From Doryteuthis pealeii (lineage: Eukaryota > Mollusca > Cephalopoda > Myopsida > Loliginidae), in NCBI GenBank assembly GCA_023376005.1, contig CM042156.1, positions 49,390,665-49,454,664 on the forward strand: DNA of 64,000 nt, given 5' to 3'. Shown here one piece after another: positions 55,320 through 64,000 of the stretch. A model generated the notes under the pieces. It did not search any database, was not told where the DNA came from, and saw only the letters and a program-made list of their open reading frames with translations. Each line of letters begins with the position of its first letter. The stretch's first letter is position 1. Made by a program: the position numbers and the translations under genes.

Positions 55320-56140
55320 TCATTTCTTCCTCTGATTTCCAGATTTTCCAGTTTTTTTCCCAAACGTTTTGGGACCGTTCCAAGTGCACCAACTACAATT
55401 GATATCACTTTAACTTTCATATTCCATAGCTTTTTCAGTTCTCTGGCAAGGTCCAGGTATTTGTCCATCTTTTCGTTTTCCTTCATCTTCAACCTGTGAT
55501 CTGTTGAAACTCAAAAATCCACCAGTTGACAATTTCTTTCACTTTTGTTAATCAATACTAGGTCTGGTCTTCTTGTTGGGATAAGATGATCCGTTTTTAT
55601 CTCAAATCCCAGATAATCTTATTCGTTTCATTCTCAAGAACATATTCTTGTTTATGCATATACTATTTTGTTGTATGGTCAAAATTTAATTTTTTTGCAT
55701 AATTCCCAGTGGATCACCTTCCCAACCCAGTCATGCCTAGTTTTGTATTCCCGTTGTGCTAGTTTACTACATTCGCATAGTACATGGTTTACAGTCTCAT
55801 CTCTATTACCGCATAGTCTACATTTACTATTTGTTGGGTCTTATCAATTTTTGCTTTGTTATAGTTTGTCCTTATGTCATTATCTTGTGCCATATTATTA
55901 GTGATTCAGTTTCTCTTTTGAGGTTTCCTTTTCTTAACCATGTCCAAGTCTTTTCATGTGCAACCTCTGTGGTTTGAAGTGTCCATATAATTGTTTTTCT
56001 TCCCATTTTTGTTTTCTAGTTTTTGTTGTTTTTCTGTTTGTCCATATATTATTATTATTACTATTATTATTATTACTTGTGCATGTATTTGTGTATATGT
56101 GTTTGTATGTAGCTGCGTGTGTAGTATACGCGTGCATGTA
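55320..56140 (-). pseudogene. R2-type LINE C-terminus, copy B
   Basis: The minus strand reads CRLCGNRDETVNHVLCEC (knuckle, about 55770-55825), SKLAQREYKTRHDWVGKVIH (to about 55705), stops, then the endonuclease region and KYLDLARELKKLWNMKVK (about 55400-55475). It is less damaged than copy A (11218-12010), which has extra indels. Confidence 0.8.
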
Positions 56141-56599
56141 CGTGAATGAATAATTAATGTAATGAAAAAAAATATGGGATAAGTATTGGAATAAGGATCA
56201 ATTCAGAAAGAAGTTTTTATCTTTTATCAAGAATGAAGAGAAAATAGTCAATATTGAATAAATATAAAAAAGAAAATAAACTGAACGTTACTTTATGAAA
56301 TATTGAATGAAAATTCTTCTGGGTTAAAGAAAAAAAAGATGAAAAGGAGAATTAGATAGTGTGAAAAGGAAAGTAAAAAGTAAATTGATTAAAAGACAGG
56401 AATTCTTTAAGAATGGAATTTCCAAGGATTGTTATTGTGTTTTGTTCTTACTCTGTTTTCTATCTCTGTGTACGTGGAAATTGAATGGATTAGCTAAACC
56501 GACACTTTTCACAAAAATATACATACGTGTTATAACGGTTATAAAGATTTATCCTAATTTTTGTTAAATTTAAGAGTAATCTTTTTTGTCAGTTACTAT
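56141..56599. other. Non-coding duplicated sequence
   Basis: Counterpart of 12040-12480; no gene seen. Confidence 0.45.
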
Positions 56600-56990
56600 G
56601 TTCGTCTGAGTGCAACTTCAGCTAGAATCAAAGTGTGATTATGTGACGGAGAACGAGTACTGTCGTACTCATTTAGAAAAAGAGCAAAACATTGTCTTGC
56701 CTGCTGGAGTCGAACCCGCGTCCTCCCGAATGCAAAGAAATGCGATTTGGGCGCTGGATGGACGCGAGGTTCGACTGATGTGCCCAGATGATAAGGGGAA
56801 ACGGCAGTATAAGTAGAAGTGGGTTGACGGCAGTAAGAGTGTTGCGACTTCAGCTGCTGGTAGACGACGACAGTGTTGTAGCCTGCAAATAAGGCGTTTG
56901 ACCCGCTTCTTTTTTGCCCCCCCTCAACAAAGAACATTTACTTGAAACCAAACCAATCTTAAACAGACTGGAGATCGAAAGACTGATCAT
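56600..56990 (-). repeat. B-box repeat, copy B
   Basis: Counterpart of 12480-12890, with minus-strand GGTTCGACTCC at about 56707-56717. Confidence 0.65.
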
Positions 56991-58296
56991 AAGCAGAACA
57001 AACAAATATTTATCCCCCCCTCTCTATTTTTTTCTTCTATAGATTAGTTATTTGATTGGTTGGTTGTTTTGTTTTACGGCACAACAACTCTTCGCGGATG
57101 ATTTAATGCCGAATCGAGTCATTTTGATAGGTGGTTACATACAGTACCTGCTGTTGTATCTGGCGCGCTGAATCGGATAAAAATGTATCTCTTCAAGAAA
57201 AACAACAACTAAATAGTCATCTATATAGTTACATGTCTTGGTATTTACCCAACAAATCCTTCACTGGCAGGATGTGACACAAGGTCGCGAGTATTAATTA
57301 TCCAGCGAGGAGCGAGACACTACTCGGTTGTAGAGGATCTGCGAGACCAGCTTGCTAACTATTACACCACGATGAGACGCCCGCACGTGTGTTTTCTCAT
57401 TTTGTATTTCTTCATTGAGTAAGCATGAAATTTTCTTTTTTGATCTTATAACTGTTTTTCATCTGTATAATCTAATACTTATAGTTTTTTCAAATGATTT
57501 TACTTTCCAAGAATGTAGATACTACACTCTGAACTTTGATAGAAGTGCTAATCCATACATGAATTATCATGTGACTGGATTTATGCAAGTTTACTGATGT
57601 AACATATGCTGCTTCTAATCATTCACGACAATAATAAATACTAGCAGGTCCTGTGGATATACCACAGTATGTTAATTTAATTATTACAACGTTTGATATG
57701 TTTACTTAAGAGCTATCGCGAAATAGTTTAATATGTAAAAAGTATAATAATCTTGATTTAACTCTTCTTCTCAATCTTTTTTCTTTCTTTTCATCTTTTC
57801 ATTATGTTCAATTGAAACAGATTAGCGTTATCACTTCCAGACACTCACCACCTCTCTATACATATCCCCTACTTTCTTTCTTTTTTTTCTTTCTTTTTTT
57901 CTTATTATATTTTTCTGTGCAGCATGTCCTTTTTCTTCCCTTTCTTTATAATGAAAACTGACTGGTCCATTATATAGCTGAGGTGACGTCACTCATACGA
58001 AATAAGAATCTGGCAGATAAGCAGCACCAAATAATCGGATTTACATTTTGATTCCACTTGAACGATTTGGACGGTCCATTTTAATCAAGGTTGTTGTGAG
58101 ATGATAACGGCCGTACTATTTAGGAATAGGAGTATAATTATATAGATGATTAAAATAATAAAACCAAATCTAACCTGACCCGCACCCAACACTACAATAT
58201 TTGTGGGTACATGTGTGGATAAATGCATATGGTTGGAGGTACATCTAAACATACAATCGTGCATTTGTCTATCAGGACATATAAAGTTCTATTTCC
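56991..58296. other. Non-coding duplicated sequence
   Basis: Counterpart of 12890-14175: SINE tail scrap at 57057-57110 (minus) and the dispersed repeat at 57640-57838. Confidence 0.5.
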
Positions 58297-58310
58297 CAAT
58301 ATATTTTTCC

Positions 58311-58894
58311 ACCCTATCGGTGGGGCATTAGAATGCACCGACTTCACCTCTACAGAGGGGTAAGACTACCCCAATGGGGCCACCTGTTGGCCGTGGGTGG
58401 CGACCCGTGATGCTTAAGGAAAGAGCCCAGGTGGATGAGCAGTTCATGACATACAATACTCCACTTTGCCCTATCTTGGCTAGACGGGCGGTCAGAGAGG
58501 CCCTCCGATCAATCGGCTGGTCACGTCAAGCCCTAGCACTATATGATTTCCCAACCCTATTGCCCTTATGGCAAGCCCCACCTTTTTATCATATGGATGC
58601 TAGAAGGCGTGGCTGCGGTTCTACATGTCCTGGGAATGACGTTAAACTCTATCTGATGGTGAGGTTCCAGTTTTGGAGGTTTGTGGAATGTGGAGCACCC
58701 CTTCATTACTATTGCTCCATGGTCCACTCTGACCCGGATTGGTAGTACCTGTTAGGGTCAATCTATGGGTTAAATAGAAAAATGTATTTATACAAAATTG
58801 TGTTATCCATTAAGAATTGATTTATTTTCAAAACTTTATCGGCACTGAGGTTGATATGCCGTAAAACAAAACAAAACAAAACCAAAACAAAAAC
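58311..58894 (+). mobile_element. SINE-like element present only in copy B, clean target duplication
   Basis: 584 bp, full length, from ACCCTATCGGTGGGGCATTAG to a tail of AAAAC repeats. CCAATATATTTTTCC (58296-58310) and CCAATATATTTTTATCC (58894-58910) flank it, and copy A has the undisturbed site CCAAATATTTTTATCC at 14174-14189. It therefore inserted after the A and B sequences separated. Confidence 0.9.
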
Positions 58895-58937
58895 CAATAT
58901 ATTTTTATCCATCGATCGTCCATACTTTCTGCATCTA

Positions 58938-59229
58938 GCTCTTCTTCTTCTTCTTCTTCTTCTTCTTCTTCTTCTTCTTCTTCTTTTCTTCTTCTTCTTT
59001 CTTCTTCTTCTTCTTTCTTCTTCTTTCTTCTTCTTCTTCTTCTTCTCTTCTTCTTCTTCTTCTTCTTCTTCTTCTTCTTTCATTCTTTAATACTTCTTTT
59101 TTATTTTTCTTCTTCTTTCATTCATTCTTCTTATTTTTCTTCTTTTTTCATTCTTCTTCTTCTTCTTCTTCTTCTTTATTACTATTTTTATTATTATTTT
59201 CTATATTTACTCTCTCTCACACACACACG

Positions 59230-59274
<45 letters not shown>
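58938..59274. repeat. (TTC)n, (CA)n and (TA)n
   Basis: Shorter version of 14217-14832. Confidence 0.95.
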
Positions 59275-59276
<2 letters not shown>

Positions 59277-59879
59277 GAATAACTTAATCGATTACAGTGT
59301 AAAACAAAGTAAAATCAACATCATATTATTATACTTGGTGTAAATCTCACAAAACCGAATCCATTTGATTCAACGATCGTCATATTTGCTCTTATCACAG
59401 AATGCCAGCAAGCAAGGTCAACGAGAGAAATCCGGAATGCTGGGCGAGGTGAGAACATAACCGTAGCCTAACACTTTACTGAAATAGCTTACGAGAAATG
59501 TAATTTCGTTGAAGGGTTATGTGAGTCTTTAAAGTCAACAATTTGTTCTGTGATTGTCCTGTTCTGGGAATTGGCCAAGTAATGCCCTGAAAATCGACGG
59601 ACAAGGAATTAGATTGAAATGTCTACTATTATTATTTAAATTGGACACATGTTTCAATCCAAGAGGAAACAGAGGCGGCACCGACGATTCTACGTTTGCT
59701 TTTAGTTTGGGACTAAACGGAAATTGTTTGTTTATTCGCTATGTACATTTCCCTCTTTGTTTGAACAAGATTGAAACTTCAGCTAGTTTGGTGACGATGA
59801 AATCTCTGAACATTATTAGATTTTTATCTGTAGATGTGGTAGCATAATGGCTACCTTTATTTGATAATAGAAGTGGCTA
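59275..59879. other. Unassigned sequence with a 97-codon frame
   Basis: The frame at 59554-59847 is identical to 15095-15304 over 69 residues, then extended by a one-base difference. No domain. Confidence 0.3.
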
Positions 59880-60245
59880 CCCAGCGTCAACTAGTAGAAG
59901 GCTCCCGACCGGTAGGGAGACCACGCCTACGCTTCAAAACGTCTGCAAGAACGACATGAAGACATGTCACATCAACACCAGCAGATGGGAGGTTGGTGCA
60001 GAAAACCGAACGGCCTGGCACCTGCTTGTCAAACAAAGCACAAAAAGAAGTGAAAAGGAGAGGAAAGAAGTCGCCACAGAAAAGAGAGCCAGAAGGAAGG
60101 AGAGACACCAACTCCTGCAAGCATCACTGTTTGTTTGCAATCACTGTACCAGAGATTGTCGTTCAAAAATTGGCCTGCTCAGCCACTCACGCAGATGCAG
60201 TTCAAAATGGACACTACGCCATCATCTTTAGTAGATGGAAGGATG
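59880..60245 (+). pseudogene. LINE ORF2 tail with intact C2HC finger
   Basis: RPVGRPRLRFK (59912 onward), a frameshift, then KTCHINTSRWEV, RTAWHLLVKQ, KRSEKERKEVATEKRARRKE, and finger C-x2-C-x12-H-x3-C at 60136-60198. The family is as for 15421-15790; this copy retains the last Cys spacing. It was 5' truncated on insertion. Confidence 0.75.
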
Positions 60246-60372
60246 CCAACACTTTTAAGATTTACAAAGGCTTGACATTTTAAAGTAGAATTTTCAATGC
60301 TATTCCTGTGTATATTCGAAAATAAATCAAATAATTCTTAATTTTTGCACAAAAATGCAAGAACCATTGATA

Positions 60373-60416
<44 letters not shown>

Positions 60417-60422
<6 letters not shown>

Positions 60423-60640
60423 AGTAGATACACAAGCGATGTATCTATATGGCTTTTTTAGCCGACAATTTTTGGGAGAATATGTACTTAATTGAAGTAC
60501 CTAATTTTGAAAGTTAATTAATAATTAATTAATTAATTAATTAGTCGGGCATACCTATTAAATGTGAGGCTAAACAAATCGAGAAAAAATCAATCTCTGT
60601 ATGTACATTTGGCCTATTAAGCCTCATCAGCAGAGCTATA
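60417..60640 (-). repeat. Single-arm hammerhead element, copy B
   Basis: Flanked by (TA)n at 60379-60418 and 60636-60674. Includes the outer TATGGCTTTTTTAGCCGAC and the full arm. Confidence 0.85.
60595..60635 (-). ncRNA. Hammerhead-like core, G12 missing
   Basis: CTCTG, CTGATGA, GGCT-TAATA-GGCC (G-U closing the loop), AA, ATGTACAT, A, CAGAG. Only G12 is absent, which could be a one-base sequencing loss in this indel-prone stretch. Confidence 0.5.
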
Positions 60641-61030
60641 TATATATATATATATATAATATATATATATATACTTTGTCGTTAATTTTCGTTGTTTTAT
60701 CAGAACATAATACATACTCACCAACTGCCCTTTATATATTTACAAGAAGCGGAACCCGGCATGCCTGGGTTGAAGGTGGTGATCAAAAATTAGTTCGTAG
60801 ATCCATTATTACTGAATCCTGAATTGAATCCTCAAGATTTCCATTAAAATCCACGTATAAATAAAACCTTGTGCTATCGCCTGAAAGGAAATATTAATGC
60901 CAAAAAAAATATTAAATGCAAAAAAAAAAAAATATATTTTTAATATTTAGATTTATTTTCTAATTGTGTTCTTGAATATAGATCAAATCTTCATAAATTG
61001 CACAAAAGCAATAACTGGTGATATTAATGT

Positions 61031-61075
<45 letters not shown>

Positions 61076-61170
61076 TATATATATTGTTGTTAATTGTTGT
61101 ATTTCCGTAGTTTTCCCCGGACATGCATACATACATATATACATGAATACATATTGATCACAACATCTTG
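60641..61170. other. AT-rich non-coding with (TA)n
   Basis: (TA)n at 61034-61084; no gene seen. Confidence 0.5.
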
Positions 61171-61790
61171 TCAGGTGACTGCAACTCCTTCATTCATTGT
61201 CCGTTTGTGAGCTCGTTCATGACTTTTCAACCCTGCCAGCGACTTGCAAACTTAGAACATATCTGGCACACGTAACGATCGGTGTTGACTGAGTCGATGT
61301 GCATTGTATACGCATCACTGTGAACTCTCATATGATACTTGAGACCACCAGCTGTTCGGCACACTTTTATGCAGCAGGAACATAAAAAGTCTTCATGTTG
61401 GGAATCATGTTGGGATTCAGTGTGCCATGGAGAGACAATAAATCAGTCAGGTAACTCTCATGGGATTTTCATGTGTTGACCAAGCCCGCCTTTGACAACA
61501 AGGCCCGGTCACACTCCTCACAGTCCACACATCACCAGAATGGCCGACAGAGTTTCACGTTTTCGGCACGCTCTCCTGAGTTTACCCCGGTCCACCCTGG
61601 CTGCTTCAAACAGTTCTGCACCCCTGTATACAGCCCCCACTGTCAGGAACTCCCAATTATCGATGGGAATACCAAAATTGCCAGATTCTCTTAACACTAT
61701 CTCAAAAACCATTTTTTGGGCCTGTGTTGTAGTTGATACACCCTATAAGACTAATGGAAAGCGCCGACGGTTACTATAAGTAACAGGGAC
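61171..61790 (-). pseudogene. LINE-like C-terminus with three C2H2 zinc fingers
   Basis: The minus-strand tail reads NWEFLTVGAVYRGAELFEAA (about 61600-61660), KLRRACRKRETLSA, then finger 1 (CEEC at 61511-61522, H-x3-H after a frameshift). Finger 2 (61320-61382) and finger 3 (61207-61269) are both exact C-x2-C-x12-H-x3-H, with a frameshift inside finger 3. A stop falls at 61171-61173. The fingers probably bind nucleic acid during retrotransposition. A host zinc-finger exon is the alternative, made less likely by the WEFL...RKRE motif of retrotransposon tails. Confidence 0.65.
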
Positions 61791-62958
61791 AATTGTGGTT
61801 GAGAGTAAGCCAATGCGAGGTCAGCTCACAATTCTATTTGTGACGTAATTCCCACTTCTCGTGTTGTATTTGTCTATTTTTGTTAATACATTTTCCTACA
61901 TTTGTAAACGCGTCGTTTTGTTCTTATTTGACCCCTTAAAACCTCAAAGGTCTTTTGCGAAAAAAGGAGCTCACCATTATAAAAGTGTTTTTTGGTAGAC
62001 TAAATTATCAAGCCGAAATATACATACATACACACAACTGCCATTTATATATGTTTGGATGGCGAAAATATAAAAAAAATATTCCGTTTTCATCTTGAAA
62101 TGAAATGGATCAAAAAATTTACAAGTTAAATAAAACAATTCAAAATTGATTCAAAAATTGATCTAATATTTCGAAACCGCAACAAAAATTCTTCAACTTT
62201 TTCTTTTGTTGTAGTCTGTGGGTTTTTTTTTTAATGTGGTTGATGAGAAATAATTTTGACGTTTTGGATGTTGTTCATATTTCGCGGACAAGTTTGAGTA
62301 ATTTATTGGTGATATGTCATATGTACGTTTTCAGTTTTGTAGCAAATGTTTGATCAATTTATCTTGAAAATTTCTTTGTGGTAAACACAGCATTTCACAT
62401 CACAATAAATATTCCTCCAGAATAAAGTACAACTGCGATTATAATCTGTAGACATAAATCTTAAACAAAGTAATCTAGTCACAAACTAAATACAATGACC
62501 AACATGATGACTTCAATAAGAATGTAAAGATTTTTAGATAATGTAGAGAAATGTCCGTATTATAAACGATAAGCCTAAAAACAAAGTCGTCTACAATACA
62601 TTCGAAAGTATTTTCTTTGTCAATTTATTTGGTTTTTCTCTTTTCTTTTTCTTTCTACTTTTCCCTTCGTCTCTGCTGATTATCTAAAAAGGTAAAAATA
62701 AAAGTTCCGTTCCGCTCATGCGAAATTAGTATGAGACTCCATTGCTGGGTTTTTATTTTTACTTTTCGATCTTTAAAATTATCTGATTTAGATCGGATCG
62801 CCTGCATTTCTATGCAAGGAGAAATAGAGACAAAATTACGGTTTGCTGTTGCCCATCACTGACTACTTTGTCGTATTGTTCAGGACTGACTTGCATTATA
62901 TGGGAATATTAGTAGAGTCAGACTGAAATCAGATAAATCTAAAATGTTTGAAAGATTT
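61791..62958. other. Non-coding duplicated sequence rich in one-base indels
   Basis: Counterpart of 17341-18495 with far more single-base differences than the left part of the duplication. Confidence 0.5.
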
Positions 62959-63199
62959 TTTTGGTCCACTTTAGAAAGAATAATGGGTAAATAAAGAACA
63001 AGAAATAAAAGTGTAGCGTAGTGAATAAAAGAAAGAAGGAAAAAGAATGAAAGGAAGGAAGGAAGGAAGGGAGGAAGGAAATAAAAAAAACAACAAAGAA
63101 AGATAGAAATAAAGAAAGAAAGAAAAAAGAAAGAAAAAAAGAAAAGAAAGAAAATAGAAGAGAAACAAAGAAACAAAAGAAAGAAATGAACAAAGAAAC

Positions 63200-63233
<34 letters not shown>

Positions 63234-63903
63234 GGAAAGGAAGATAGGAAGAAAGAGTAAAAAAGGAAGAAATAAAAATAAAAAAACAAACAATTAAGCT
63301 ATACGAGGAAAGCGAGAAGAAAAAAGAGAGAAAAAAGAAAAGAAACAAGAAGAAAAAGAAAAAAGAAAGAATGAAACAAAGAAAGAAAGCAAGAAGAAGA
63401 AAGATAGGAAGAAATAAAGTAAAAAAGGAAGAAATAAAAATAAAAAAACAAACAATTAAGCTATACGAGGAAAAGAGAGGAAGAAAAAAGAGAGAGAAAA
63501 AAAGAAAAGAAATAAAGAAGAAAAGAAACAAGAAACAAAGAAAGAAATGAACAAAGAAGGAAAGAAGAAGGAAAGGAAGATAGGAAGAAAGAAGGAAAAA
63601 AGAAAGCAAAAAGAAGAATAAGAAGAAAGAAACAAGTAAAAAAGAATGACAAAGAATGAAGGGAAGAAGAAAGGAAGATAGGAAGAAAGAAAGGAAAAAG
63701 AAAGAAAAAAAGAAAAGAAATAAAGAAGAAAAGAAACAAGAAACAAAGAAAGAAATGAACAAAGAAGGAAAGGAAGAAGGAAAGGAAGATAGGAAGAAAG
63801 AAAGGAAAAAAGAAAGAAAAAAAACAATTAAGCTATACGAGGAAAAGAGAGGAAGAAAAAAGAGAGAGAAAAAAAAGAAAAGAAATGGAAAAATAATAAA
63901 AAC
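62959..63903. repeat. Polypurine (GAAA)n minisatellite tract, copy B
   Basis: Markers with AAGCTATACGAGG near 63296, 63456 and 63832 split the tract into larger units, matching copy A. Homopurine tracts of this length can form triplex DNA. Confidence 0.93.
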
Positions 63904-64000
63904 CTTGTATGTAAATTTCCTGTTTATAAAATATGATTTTCCTGACTATAGCACTGAAGTGTATAAAACTACTAGGGCGAGTCATTGGCTTTTCATCATG

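Larger units (their letters stand above)
44733..64000. repeat. Copy B of large direct duplication (runs off window)
   Basis: Collinear with 620-19470 and still homologous at the last base (GGGCGAGTCATTGGC at 63975 against 19457), so its right limit lies outside. B-only insertions at 47069-47666 and 58311-58894 have clean target duplications. Confidence 0.93.

Overview
The window looks like a repeat-saturated, AT-rich metazoan intergenic region. Very dense microsatellites, LINE/RTE/Penelope tails, a Tc1/mariner relic and SINEs with AAAAC-type tails suggest a mollusc, plausibly a cephalopod. That placement is inference from repeat style. I find no intact host protein-coding gene. Most long reading frames are microsatellite translations or broken transposon tails.

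Layout: copy A of a large direct duplication fills roughly 620-19470. A mostly single-copy stretch fills 19470-44000. Copy B of the duplication fills about 44733-64000 and runs off the right edge. A and B are collinear in the same orientation at an offset of about 44.1-44.5 kb. They are near identical at their left ends and differ by many one-base indels at their right ends. They also differ by clean transposon insertions: a 584-bp SINE only in B at 58311-58894, and an extra ~850 bp only in A at 9705-10556. This could be a true tandem duplication or two uncollapsed haplotypes.

The central spacer holds a degraded EN+ Penelope-like element (36130-37510) and the 3' end of another (38872-39035). 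It also holds an internally deleted mariner (40556-41099), a nested TIR element (25920-26463), three or four LINE tails, and an R2-type restriction-like-endonuclease LINE tail (34321-34900, with a relative in each of A and B). A run of 71 uninterrupted G lies at 19750-19820 and one undetermined base at 23652.

The most interesting content is RNA-level. Several unrelated repeat families carry hammerhead-ribozyme-like cores: CTGANGA, then a short stem-loop, then GAA, then a tiny self-complementary stem III, then U-H, then a strand pairing back to the 5' side. The best copy (24176-24213) keeps every invariant core base and shows compensatory changes in stems I and II relative to sister copies at 1957-2145, 16122-16161, 46089-46281 and 60595-60635. 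Similar motifs with one extra base before stem II lie 125-145 bp downstream of both Penelope ORF ends (37623, 39174), at 28327, and inside a tRNA-promoted SINE (7615-8023; 52532-52929). A tandem dimer at 44028-44730 repeats a hammerhead-like site about 465 bp apart. Short-stem-III hammerheads are known from Penelope elements and retrozymes; their spread over several families and in head-to-head palindromes here deserves testing.
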